A stretch of 64,000 nucleotides of DNA from Niallia endozanthoxylica (GTDB lineage: Bacteria > Bacillota > Bacilli > Bacillales > Cytobacillaceae). The translations under genes and the position numbers were made by a program. Position 1 is the first letter of the stretch; each line of letters starts with the position of its first letter. This document shows positions 25,366 to 33,316 of this stretch, one piece after another. Below the pieces are notes generated by a model that saw only the letters and a program-made list of their open reading frames with translations, ran no database searches and was not told where the DNA came from. Where the stretch lies: positions 186,001-250,000 of the forward strand of contig NZ_VYKL01000010.1 in NCBI RefSeq assembly GCF_008710145.1. Direction: 5' to 3'.

Positions 25366-25513
25366 GATAATCCTCTCTTTTCAAATTGAATTCAATTGAA
25401 CGATGTTATTGTATGTGCAGGGATAATTACCGTGACTATTAGTAATAGGGAAGATATTTAAGTAAAATATGACTTTAGTGGAACATATCTGATAGAAAGA
25501 TTAAATAAAAGCT

Positions 25514-25540
25514 AAAAAACCTCCAGCTTGGAGGTTTTTT
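25514..25540. terminator. Terminator hairpin downstream of the SLH gene
   Basis: AAAAAACCTCC AGCTT GGAGGTTTTTT is symmetric. It has U runs on both strands and serves the minus-strand SLH gene. Confidence 0.85.
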
Positions 25541-25563
25541 GATATCAATGTATTGACAGAGGT

Positions 25564-26925
25564 TTATTCATTTTTTTGAAAAGATAATGAAATATCTATT
25601 GGATTAAATGTAGAATGACTCTCACTTGTTCCCCTTTGAAATCTTACTTTTACATAAAGATTTTTACCTGCAGGCTGTTCAGGCGGGTATAGCACTTCGA
25701 CGACTTCAATTGAAGCGCCGGGCTGAAGACTATACTGTGGAACTTCAGGAGTGCAGCTGCCTGACAAACGCCATTTACTGCCTGTTTTGACTGAACCATC
25801 CACAGATTCGGTAGATAGTCCGGCAGAAATACCGGGGTCACACCCACTAAACCCCACATATGGAATAGGGCCGCTTGTGATATTGGTTGCTTTAACCTTT
25901 GCGAAAACCTTCTCGTCGGTCAGATCTAACATGATGTCAAATTTTACACCATCTTGCTCCACTGACTTTTCTACATCAAATTCGGGCTTGTTTGTATGAA
26001 ATTTGATCCTTACTGGTTCTGATAAAGGATTTCCGCTTGTCGATTGAACATCTTCCGTAATATATAGAGTGTAGGTTTCGTCAAATTCATAGAGCTGACC
26101 TAAAAGAAGTTTAACAGATTGTGGATGATTGTAATCAATTATTGGATGAATATAATGAACCTGCTGATTACTTTCTCGTACAACATAAATATGTTTATAA
26201 AGCCTTTGCCAATCCACCTCATCATTAAACTTAATCACCCATTCTGTGTCAATGTCCGTTTCGACTATCGAAGAACCTTCTTCCCAGCCTGAAACAGATT
26301 CAACAGCGAAGGTCAGAGCTCCTCTAAATGAAGGCTCGAGGGCACGGGCCAAAAAGGCGGAAAACTGTCCCCGGGTAACCGTTATATCTGGGCGGTAGGT
26401 GTTATCTGAATATCCATTTGCAATTCCGAGTGCATGTATGTTTAAGATAGATTGATATGCCTTCATGCGCGGTGAAATATCATGAAACTTATTGGATTGA
26501 TTACTATCTAGTAATTCAAATGCTCTGTCTATGAAAATAGCCATTTGTCCACGTGTAACATGCTCATACGGGCGGTAGGTGTTATCGTGATAACCTGTAA
26601 TTATTCCCATTTCAACGGCTGATGCAATGTAGCCGGAACCTGTAACGTTTGCAGTAACATCATTAAACTTTGTATCCCGTGGAATATCATCGAACCCTAA
26701 GGCTCGTCCAATCATTATTGCAGCCTCCGCCCGGGTCACTTGTAGATCTGGTTTGAAAATTCCTTCTGAATAACCGGTAATGATTTGTTGTGAGGAAAGA
26801 AAATTAACCTCATCATAGAATGTGTACAACTTGGAAACATCTTTAAATCCTGCTGCTAGACCTGCCATTGGGGCTGCTAGACAAAAGAAAAACAACAGAA
26901 CTCCTAAACGATATATTTTTCGCAA
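25564..26925 (-). CDS. S-layer homology (SLH) domain secreted protein
   Basis: A 453-residue exported protein. The start is taken as TTG at 26925 because GGAGGAGGAACC precedes it; this gives a classical signal peptide (RKIYRLGVLLFFFCLAAPMA, cut near AGLAA). Three SLH repeats follow (about 30-85, 90-145, 150-205), each with an F.DV or F.DI start and a TRAEAA, TRGQMA or TRGQFS end. They anchor proteins to pyruvylated secondary cell-wall polymer. The next 100 residues look like an Ig-like domain. The C-terminal domain resembles BsuPI-type inhibitor folds (VKFDIMLDLTDEKVFAKVKATNITSGPIPYVG). It is divergent from a diguanylate cyclase gene and is probably a cell-envelope protein of unknown partner. 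Confidence 0.85.
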   Translation of the reverse strand: MRKIYRLGVLLFFFCLAAPMAGLAAGFKDVSKLYTFYDEVNFLSSQQIITGYSEGIFKPDLQVTRAEAAIMIGRALGFDDIPRDTKFNDVTANVTGSGYIASAVEMGIITGYHDNTYRPYEHVTRGQMAIFIDRAFELLDSNQSNKFHDISPRMKAYQSILNIHALGIANGYSDNTYRPDITVTRGQFSAFLARALEPSFRGALTFAVESVSGWEEGSSIVETDIDTEWVIKFNDEVDWQRLYKHIYVVRESNQQVHYIHPIIDYNHPQSVKLLLGQLYEFDETYTLYITEDVQSTSGNPLSEPVRIKFHTNKPEFDVEKSVEQDGVKFDIMLDLTDEKVFAKVKATNITSGPIPYVGFSGCDPGISAGLSTESVDGSVKTGSKWRLSGSCTPEVPQYSLQPGASIEVVEVLYPPEQPAGKNLYVKVRFQRGTSESHSTFNPIDISLSFQKNE

Positions 26926-27041
26926 AGGTTCCTCCTCCATTTCTGCTGAGCAATTCTATCGTATAATAAGTAGAAATAAGATATAGTAGAATGAAAATAC
27001 ATACTTTTAGCCTAAAAATTCTATGTTTTCTGAGGTTTGTT

Positions 27042-28295
27042 ATGAAACTATTACATGTGCTTGTAGGCCCATCTGCATCCCCTGAAAAGCTGCAATTGCT
27101 GGAAAAGGATGTCTTCAATGTAAATTTGCAGCGCTGTAAGCTGTTTGCAAAGATTGTGATCTTGTTTGAAGCTATCATGATTTGTATTAATCTGACGACA
27201 AGCTTTGCCAACTATCAGCGGTTGATTTTCTCGAATACTTATTTAATTTTGTATCTTCTTTTACTCATCATGAGTGTAATCATGTTAGGCTATATGCATT
27301 GGTTTGAACGTATAAAGGATTATACGGAAAGGCAATATAAGTGGTTCCGATTGGGACTGTTGTGTTTTGTTTGTTTCTTTGGCGTGTGGGGATCTGTTAT
27401 CACACTGCTGGACCAAAAGGGATATGGTCATGTGATGGCTTTTAGTGTGAACATTGTGTGTGTCTCAATCCTTTTTCTTGCTTCCAACTGCACAATCATC
27501 AAGCTTTATATCCCGCCTATTGCTGTGCTGTTTATCGGTTTACCTTTTTTTCAATCCTCTATGGACACGTTAATAGGACATTATATTAATCTATCTGTAT
27601 TTTTATTTTTTTGCTGGCTAGGTTCACGGATGCTCTATAATAGCTACGCGGCTAATTTTTTCAATGAAATGCTTCTTAAGGAAAGCAATCATCATCTTGC
27701 TCTAAAGATAGAAGAAAATATGGCTATAAATGAAGAGTTAAAAAAGGTGAATGAAAAGCTTCAGTATCTCTCATTCATTGATGAGCTAACGAAAATTCCG
27801 AATAGAAGGGGTTTTCAGCACTTTATACAAGAGCAATTAGATAACAATCAGGGAAAGAGAAATGTTTCGTTGATGATGCTTGATATTGACGCTTTTAAAC
27901 AATTTAATGATCATTATGGGCATCTTGAAGGAGACAAAGTAATCCAATCAGCTGCCAGTACCATTCAACAGCTGATTGCACCTAGGGATGGCTTTCTTTC
28001 ACGTTTCGGGGGAGAAGAATTCGTTATGATTGTTTTTGATTGGAATGAGGATCAAGTCTATCATCTTGCTGATGAGATAAGAAAAGCTGTATATAGCATG
28101 GGAATTGTTCACGAATATTCACCTGTGACCAATCGAGTAACCGTTAGTATTGGGATTGAAACAGGGGATGTGGAACATCCATTAGATATTGAAAGGTTAT
28201 TAAAAAATGCAGACTTTGCCCTGTACCAAGCAAAGAATAATGGCCGGAACCGGGTTGAGGTTTTTGGCACAGCGGAACGGCTACTGGGGAGATAG
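27042..28295 (+). CDS. Membrane-bound GGDEF diguanylate cyclase
   Basis: A 417-residue protein from ATG 27042, which has TGAGG six bases upstream; ATG 26991 is in frame but lacks a ribosome site. About six hydrophobic helices (residues 35-205) form an uncharacterised membrane sensor. A coiled-coil linker follows, then a GGDEF domain (about 245-405). The metal and substrate segment DIDAFKQFNDHYGHLEGDKVI and the active loop RFGGEEF are intact, so it should make cyclic di-GMP. The product-inhibition RxxD motif nine residues before GGEEF is missing (P-R-D-G there), suggesting no I-site feedback. No EAL or PilZ gene is nearby. Confidence 0.88.
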   Translation: MKLLHVLVGPSASPEKLQLLEKDVFNVNLQRCKLFAKIVILFEAIMICINLTTSFANYQRLIFSNTYLILYLLLLIMSVIMLGYMHWFERIKDYTERQYKWFRLGLLCFVCFFGVWGSVITLLDQKGYGHVMAFSVNIVCVSILFLASNCTIIKLYIPPIAVLFIGLPFFQSSMDTLIGHYINLSVFLFFCWLGSRMLYNSYAANFFNEMLLKESNHHLALKIEENMAINEELKKVNEKLQYLSFIDELTKIPNRRGFQHFIQEQLDNNQGKRNVSLMMLDIDAFKQFNDHYGHLEGDKVIQSAASTIQQLIAPRDGFLSRFGGEEFVMIVFDWNEDQVYHLADEIRKAVYSMGIVHEYSPVTNRVTVSIGIETGDVEHPLDIERLLKNADFALYQAKNNGRNRVEVFGTAERLLGR

Positions 28296-28418
28296 TGAAA
28301 CAAGAACAAATTCGATGAGTAATAGGAAGTTTCAAATTATTTTTATTAAAATGCTTGCTTTTTAGATAATTGAATGATAGTATCATAAACAATAAATAAA
28401 AAATCAATAGCGATAACT

Positions 28419-28534
28419 TCTTATCCAGAGTGGTGGAGGGACAGGCCCTGTGAAACCCGGCAACCATCAAGTCAGGACGTTGACTTGAACGGTGCTAATT
28501 CCTGCAAAGGTATAAATCTTTGCAAGATGAGAGG
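28419..28534 (+). ncRNA. SAM-I (S-box) riboswitch
   Basis: CTTATCCAGAG, GGTGGAGGGA, GGCCCTGTGAAACCCGGCAACC, GGTGCTAATTCCTGCAAAG and AGATGAGAGG are the S-box core elements in order. S-adenosylmethionine binding turns transcription off in this family. Confidence 0.97.
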
Positions 28535-28551
28535 AATGTATGCAATCATAC

Positions 28552-28582
28552 GAACCTCTCTTTATACAAAGAGAGGTTTTTT
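28552..28582 (+). terminator. S-box terminator
   Basis: AACCTCTCTTT and AAAGAGAGGTT pair around ATAC, followed by TTTTTTG. The GAGAGG of the aptamer end (28529-28534) can compete for the left arm. Confidence 0.9.
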
Positions 28583-28623
28583 GATTGGAAAGAGGCTATC
28601 GCTCTAAAAGGAGCGAATGAAAA

Positions 28624-28986
28624 ATGGAAAGAGCAGTATTTGGTGCAAGTGAATTTTTTAGTCAAGAGGCATTTATTACAAGTTTTCGCGGGATTGAAAA
28701 CGTTCGAATTGGACATTTAAGAGAGAAAAATCTTGATATAGTAGAAATATGGTTTAATCCATGGAAGGTTTCTTATAATGAGTTATTGGAATTATTTTTC
28801 GATTTACATGACCCTACATCCACTGATAATCAATCATTGATTTTCTTTTCGGATAATAGTCAATTAACATTAGCGAAGCAAAAGAAAAGCGAGTTAAAGC
28901 ATATATTAAAAGATCAATTGATTACGAAAATTACTCCAGCATTTGAGCATTTGAATGGACTGGAAGAATTAAGGTTAATATCTTAA
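28624..28986 (+). CDS. MsrA-like protein lacking the catalytic cysteine
   Basis: A 120-residue protein with clear MsrA (peptide methionine sulfoxide reductase) relationship. It has a GIENVRIGHL strand corresponding to GI..V..GY, EIWFNPWKVSYNELLELFFDLHDPTSTDNQ corresponding to V.FDP..ISY..LL..F...DPT, and SLIFFSDNSQLTLAKQKKSEL. The catalytic loop GGCFW is replaced by ASEFF (residues 8-12), so the nucleophilic Cys becomes Glu10. The Cys-free sequence has no resolving cysteine, and the glycine-rich Y-T-G-G-x-T segment is deleted. It cannot work as a reductase by the known mechanism. It sits alone behind a SAM riboswitch, so a methionine-related role such as binding methionine sulfoxide is possible. 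The frame is intact, so it is not an obvious pseudogene. Confidence 0.75.
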   Translation: MERAVFGASEFFSQEAFITSFRGIENVRIGHLREKNLDIVEIWFNPWKVSYNELLELFFDLHDPTSTDNQSLIFFSDNSQLTLAKQKKSELKHILKDQLITKITPAFEHLNGLEELRLIS

Positions 28987-29007
28987 TGATACGATTTCAT
29001 GAAGAAA

Positions 29008-29028
29008 GGAGCAGATATCATCTGCTCC
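29008..29028. terminator. Hairpin after the MsrA-like gene
   Basis: GGAGCAGAT ATC ATCTGCTCC is a perfect stem between two convergent genes. It lacks a U run, so termination is likely weak. Confidence 0.45.
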
Positions 29029-29089
29029 TCCCCAATAGGATCTTGATAGTAATGTAACCTTTGTGCCTAAACGAAAAAGGCAGAAATGA

Positions 29090-29395
29090 TTATTTAAGAG
29101 GACCGTTTGTAATCTCAGTCAGCTTTGAATTGATAGCAAAGATTTTTGCATTGACATCATTTATCCCAAAGCTGGCTAATCGTTTGGAATGCATATCAAT
29201 ATATTTTTCAGCGGTTTCTTTTGTTTGGAAAAGATAAATTCCACCGGCTTCGTTTGTTTCGGGATTTTCTGTCCAAATCTTCCATATAAAGCCTTCTTCT
29301 TCATTAATGCTTTTCGCTAAATCGGAAAATGCCTCTGCCATTTCATCTCCGAATGGTCCATTCATTTTAAAGTCTACCTGTAATACGTATGCCAT
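29090..29395 (-). CDS. YdhR-family putative monooxygenase (dimeric alpha-beta barrel)
   Basis: A 101-residue protein with the YdhR pattern: YVLQVDFKMNGPFGDEMAEAF, then EEGFIWKIWTENPETNEAGGIYLFQTKETAEKYIDMHSKRL. These small proteins form dimeric ferredoxin-like barrels and are grouped with cofactor-free monooxygenases, though enzyme activity is not established for most. The start at 29395 follows AAAGGAGTATAATC. It is the downstream gene of a two-gene operon with a DsbA-like protein (12-base gap), suggesting a shared redox or quinone-related role. Confidence 0.82.
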   Translation of the reverse strand: MAYVLQVDFKMNGPFGDEMAEAFSDLAKSINEEEGFIWKIWTENPETNEAGGIYLFQTKETAEKYIDMHSKRLASFGINDVNAKIFAINSKLTEITNGPLK

Positions 29396-29407
29396 GATTA
29401 TACTCCT

Positions 29408-30340
29408 TTATTTTGCAGCCTTTATAATATATAATTCCCCAAGGATTTCCTTCTTATCATAACTGCCGGATGAAAGCTCTTTTTCAATAAAAGAGTTAAT
29501 ATCTGACTGTTCTACATCATACATGACTTCTATTTCCTTTGAAAACAGCAATTTTTCTTTTCCGAGTAAGTCCGAAAGAGATGGCTGTTGTTTTGGCTGA
29601 AGTTCTTCTGCATTAAGGACTTGTTTTAAACCATCCACATAGTATTGGAACGGGCGTCCACCAACGATTTTGATTCCTTTGTTTTCCTCATTAATCATAA
29701 CGATGGTCGGAAAACCTCTAACACCAAGGCTTCTAGCCAGACTAAAATCTTCATTTAATAATTGCTGTCCGATTGGCTGCTCTGCTTCAAGCACAATAGC
29801 TTTTCCATCAAGGCCAAGATGATTGACGATTTCAATCATAACGGCAGTATCGGAAATATTCTTATTAAACGCAAAGAGAGCTTCTCTTGCACGTCGTAAA
29901 TATTCATAGGCTAATGCATCGTTATGATGTTTTTGTATCACTTTAAATACTCGTGAAGGAGGGTAGGAGGATTGAACGGGATTATCAATCATGAGCGACC
30001 CATCAATAGGCATACGGGAATGGACTCCAACTTCTCTCCAGTGACCGGCCACGTCAGCAGGTTTGAAAATTCCATTCGCAGGATCAACCGGTCCGTCACC
30101 CCATTTTTCGAGCAATCCTCCCATAACGGTATGAAAGTTGAAATAATGTCCGTACTGCTCGATAAATCGACGAAGAACGGGCTCAATTGCCCAGCAGTGA
30201 GAACAAATAGGATCTGTTACATAATAAAGTTCGATTGATTTTTTTGATGAATTAAAATCAATTATCTCCATTTCTTCCGCATCAGCAACTCCGCATACAC
30301 CTGTTTCCAAATCACAAATCATATTAGGATTGTTTGTCAC
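29408..30340 (-). CDS. DsbA-family thiol-disulfide protein (FrnE/SpxH-like)
   Basis: A 310-residue cytoplasmic thioredoxin-fold protein without a signal peptide. The N-terminal MICDLETGVCGVAD has an extra CxxxxxC, and the active site is Cys46-SH-Cys49 (DPICSHCWAIEP). GVRGFPTIVMI supplies the cis-Pro. The large helical insert and the early CSHCWA resemble the SpxH (YjbH) and FrnE groups; SpxH delivers Spx to ClpXP. A C-terminal extension of about 80 residues (LSDLLGKEKLLFSKEIEVMYD...) follows, like the winged tail in related proteins. It is a companion of the YdhR-like gene and probably acts in redox homeostasis. Whether it binds Spx cannot be told. Confidence 0.78.
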   Translation of the reverse strand: MTNNPNMICDLETGVCGVADAEEMEIIDFNSSKKSIELYYVTDPICSHCWAIEPVLRRFIEQYGHYFNFHTVMGGLLEKWGDGPVDPANGIFKPADVAGHWREVGVHSRMPIDGSLMIDNPVQSSYPPSRVFKVIQKHHNDALAYEYLRRAREALFAFNKNISDTAVMIEIVNHLGLDGKAIVLEAEQPIGQQLLNEDFSLARSLGVRGFPTIVMINEENKGIKIVGGRPFQYYVDGLKQVLNAEELQPKQQPSLSDLLGKEKLLFSKEIEVMYDVEQSDINSFIEKELSSGSYDKKEILGELYIIKAAK

Positions 30341-30691
30341 TTTCTTGCTCCTCCTTTTGAATCTAACTTATTCTTTTATCTATAGTTGTATTTTAGTATA
30401 GAAAGCAGCGAATCCATACCAATAGAACATTGGATTTGTCGTTTATCCAACATAATGAATAAGTTGTTGAAAAAATAGGCGGGGAATCAGTGTGACGTAT
30501 CCAAATCTAATCTGCAAGAAATAGAGTTTCAACACATTTGGTCCAAAGGGTCAAACCTATCCCTTTGGAGCTGCAAGAATCATCCATAACTTTTTCTTAT
30601 GGAATATTATAAATTAACAGTATTTTATTAATCTCTGTTATTATCCTATGATTTATGTAAAGAAAGATAATTACATGTAGGAGGGGTTTTG
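30341..30691. other. Gene-free stretch upstream of tcuA
   Basis: It holds a hairpin without U run (TCCAAAGGG/CCCTTTGGA, 30542-30569), a direct repeat CTGCAAGAA (30512 and 30571 areas), the palindrome at 30584-30602, and the tcuA ribosome site AGGAGGGG. I see no coding potential. Confidence 0.6.
30584..30602. promoter_or_regulatory. Candidate LysR operator CCATAA-N7-TTATGG before tcuA
   Basis: A 6-7-6 palindrome 90-108 bases upstream of tcuA. The same motif with the same spacing lies at 33187-33205 between a LysR gene and a permease gene, which argues for a shared regulator. Confidence 0.6.
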
Positions 30692-32200
30692 ATGGATACT
30701 GTAAAAAGTTATGATGTTGTTGTAGTTGGGGCAGGGAATGCCGCTTTGTGTGCGGCGATTGCGGCAAAGGAAAATGGTTCACATGTACTTGTTTTAGAAC
30801 GAGGACCTATTGAAAAGCGTGGGGGTAATTCATTTTTTACGGATGGAGCGATTCGTGTTGCTTATAACAATCTGGAGGACATTAGAAAGATTATCCCTGA
30901 AATGACAGATGAAGAAGCGGAAAAAGTGGTCATGCCCGAATATACAGAAAAGGATTTCTATGAAGATTTAATGCGGGTGACAGAAGGAAAAAGTAATCCT
31001 ATCCTCGCAAATCAACTTATATCCAAATCTTATGAAACCATTCGATGGATGCATGATCATGGAATTCAATTTGAATTAAACTATGAAAATCAATCCTTTG
31101 AACAGGGTGGTAAACGTCATTTTTGGGGAGGACTTCCGATTAAAACAGTAAACAAGGGCGTTGGGTTAATGGAAAAGCTCTTTAACCGGGCTGAAGAACT
31201 TGGCATTGACATTTGGTACAACTCACGTGCAATCGAGTTAAAGATGGATAAGGACAAAATTACCGGTATTAAGATTGAACAGAAAGAGAATGTCATGATT
31301 GTTGATACAGCTAGTGTCATTTTAGCATGTGGCAGTTTTGAAGCGAATAAAGAAATGAGAAGTACACAGCTTGGGAGGGAATGGGAAGCAGCGATTGTAA
31401 GAGGGACAGAATTCAATACGGGTGATGGAATTACAATGGCATTAGCGGTTGGAGCACAAAAATATGGCGAGTTCGGGTGGACGGGCTGTCACTCCATTGG
31501 CACCGATTATCAGGCGCCAAAAGTAGGGGATTTTAATAAGCCGGGAGATATCTACAAGAAATCTTCCTTTCCGCTTGGGCTGCTGGTAAATAATGAAGGA
31601 AATCGATTTGTTGATGAGGGGGCTGACTTTCGGAACTACACATATGCCAAGTATGGCCGTGAAGTCTTAAAACAGCCAGGCCATATGGCTTATCAAATTT
31701 TTGATGCTCAAGTCCGTTCCATGCTGCGAAAGGAATATAATTTAGAGGAAGCAACAGTTATTAAAGCAGATACACTTGAGGAATTAGCGGAATTAACATC
31801 TGTGGATCAAACTCAATTTTTAAAAACCATTAGCGAATATAATGCTGCTGTCCAAGAAGGGGTATATAATCCAACGATAAAAGATGGGAAAGGAACCGTT
31901 GGTGTTACACCGCCTAAATCCAATTGGGCATTACGAATCGACCAAGCGCCTTTCTATGCCTACCCGGTTACTTGTGGAATTACCTTTGCTTTTGGTGGGT
32001 TATTAGTTAACCAAGCAGGTGAGGTGTTAAACCAAGAAGAAAGATCCATACCAGGACTATTTGCAGCAGGTGAAATGGTTGGTGGAATCTTCTACAAAAA
32101 TTACCCTGGTGGATCAGGCTTAATGTCTGGAGCTGTTTTTGGTAAATTAGCGGGGACTTCTGCCGCACAGTATACAAAAGAAAAAATAGAATTAGCCTAA
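30692..32200 (+). CDS. tcuA: FAD-dependent tricarballylate dehydrogenase TcuA
   Basis: A 502-residue flavoprotein of the fumarate reductase/succinate dehydrogenase group; ATG 30692 follows AGGAGGGG. The FAD dinucleotide fold is VVVGAGNAALCAAIAAKENG, followed by the KRGGNSFFTDGAIR segment characteristic of TcuA proteins. Catalytic-type residues lie in FVDEGADFRNYTYAKYGREV, and the C-terminal YPGGSGLMSGAVFGKLAG closes the FAD site. TcuA oxidises tricarballylate to cis-aconitate, which then enters the citrate cycle. The Salmonella partner TcuB (electron transfer) and transporter TcuC are absent. A CitMHS transporter and an AbrB-type permease nearby may replace transport. A palindrome shared with the nearby LysR gene suggests induction by that regulator. 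Confidence 0.88.
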   Translation: MDTVKSYDVVVVGAGNAALCAAIAAKENGSHVLVLERGPIEKRGGNSFFTDGAIRVAYNNLEDIRKIIPEMTDEEAEKVVMPEYTEKDFYEDLMRVTEGKSNPILANQLISKSYETIRWMHDHGIQFELNYENQSFEQGGKRHFWGGLPIKTVNKGVGLMEKLFNRAEELGIDIWYNSRAIELKMDKDKITGIKIEQKENVMIVDTASVILACGSFEANKEMRSTQLGREWEAAIVRGTEFNTGDGITMALAVGAQKYGEFGWTGCHSIGTDYQAPKVGDFNKPGDIYKKSSFPLGLLVNNEGNRFVDEGADFRNYTYAKYGREVLKQPGHMAYQIFDAQVRSMLRKEYNLEEATVIKADTLEELAELTSVDQTQFLKTISEYNAAVQEGVYNPTIKDGKGTVGVTPPKSNWALRIDQAPFYAYPVTCGITFAFGGLLVNQAGEVLNQEERSIPGLFAAGEMVGGIFYKNYPGGSGLMSGAVFGKLAGTSAAQYTKEKIELA

Positions 32201-32218
32201 ATCTTTAATAATAACAAT

Positions 32219-32248
32219 AAGCATCTGTCTTAATAGGGGCAGATGCTT
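32219..32248. terminator. Terminator between tcuA and the convergent LysR gene
   Basis: AAGCATCTG pairs with CAGATGCTT around a 12-base loop; TGTATTGT follows. Confidence 0.7.
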
Positions 32249-32300
32249 GTATTGTCTGCCGGCACTTGTGTTACAAATGACAAGAGAAGCTGGGATTTTT

Positions 32301-33167
32301 TTATTGCCCAGCAAATTCCTTTTCCATAAAATCAACAAATGCCTTCACAATGTTTAATTTTAGCGAATCCTTATGGTAAAACATCCATGTCTTACGAACG
32401 ATTGGTTTTCCATCAATCGTTTGAAGATCTTTTTTGTAAAGATCATGGACATCATTTAATATCAAACTAGGCATAATCGCATAGCCTAACCCATTCACAA
32501 CCATTTTCTTACAGGTATCCAGTTTATCTACTTCTATATTAACAAGCGGCGGCTGGGTAAATCTTTCGGACCACCAATTATCGATAGAATGTTTCAATAG
32601 TAAGTCTGTATGATAATTAATCCTTGGGAGGTTAGGAAGATCATGTATATTAATTTCATCTTTGGAAGCTATGCAAATAGACTCTTCAAATAATAAATGT
32701 TTTTGTTCGTTCCAATTATAGTCACCTTTTACAATACTAATATGGACATCCTGATTGTGAATTAATTCGGCAACATGGCTGCTAAAGCCTGTTGTTACCT
32801 TGAATTCAATATTAGGATACTGTTCTTTGAACCGTTTTAATAGGTTAGGAAGCATATAGTCAGTAAAAAAAGTTGAAACACCTAATCTTAAGGTACCTAC
32901 GACGTTATTTTCCATATTAAGGACATTTTCTTTAATTCTTTGGATGGTTAGTAACATTTCATGTGCGCTTTTCGCTAAATATTCTCCTTGTGGGGTGAAT
33001 TGGACCCCGCGTCTCCCTCTATTGACAATTTTTATGCCGAATTCTTTTTCTAATTGCTGTAAGCGGTTTGTCAAGGCTGGCTGGGAAATATACAAACGCT
33101 GAGAGGTTTTTGTAATGTTTTTTTCTTCATAGAGGACTTGTAAAACCATCCAATCTCGTTCATCCAC
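32301..33167 (-). CDS. LysR-family regulator (tcuR-like)
   Basis: A 288-residue regulator. The N-terminal helix-turn-helix is residues 3-60 (WMVLQVLYEEKNITKTSQRLYISQPALTNRLQQLEKEFG); the effector domain follows from about residue 90 (VVGTLRLGVSTFF). It is convergent with tcuA and divergent from an AbrB-type permease. The palindrome CCATAA-N7-TTATGG occurs just upstream of its own start and again upstream of tcuA. A tricarboxylate co-inducer is the likely ligand, inferred from context. It is a close paralogue of the LysR gene at 36812-37675 (both begin MDE[RK]DW and carry ISQPALT). Confidence 0.9.
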   Translation of the reverse strand: MDERDWMVLQVLYEEKNITKTSQRLYISQPALTNRLQQLEKEFGIKIVNRGRRGVQFTPQGEYLAKSAHEMLLTIQRIKENVLNMENNVVGTLRLGVSTFFTDYMLPNLLKRFKEQYPNIEFKVTTGFSSHVAELIHNQDVHISIVKGDYNWNEQKHLLFEESICIASKDEINIHDLPNLPRINYHTDLLLKHSIDNWWSERFTQPPLVNIEVDKLDTCKKMVVNGLGYAIMPSLILNDVHDLYKKDLQTIDGKPIVRKTWMFYHKDSLKLNIVKAFVDFMEKEFAGQ

Positions 33168-33186
33168 CTACAATAACCTCCTTTAG

Positions 33187-33205
33187 CCATAAAAAATATT
33201 TATGG
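33187..33205. promoter_or_regulatory. Candidate LysR operator CCATAA-N7-TTATGG in the divergent intergenic region
   Basis: CCATAAA AAATA TTTATGG is a perfect 7-5-7 palindrome containing the T-N11-A core typical of LysR sites. It sits 20 bases upstream of the LysR start and about 110 bases upstream of the permease. Confidence 0.65.
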
Positions 33206-33316
33206 ATTATGATAAAAAAACGGTATTATTATTATTGCTAAAATTATACTATAGTTGAACTAATAGGCAAAGCCATAAAAGGAGTCTATGCCACAGTATT
33301 GAAAGAAGGAATTAGA

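Larger units (their letters stand above)
28296..28623. other. S-box leader region
   Basis: No gene. It contains the SAM-I riboswitch (28419-28534), its terminator (28552-28582) and the ribosome binding site AAAAGGAGCG of the downstream gene. Confidence 0.8.
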
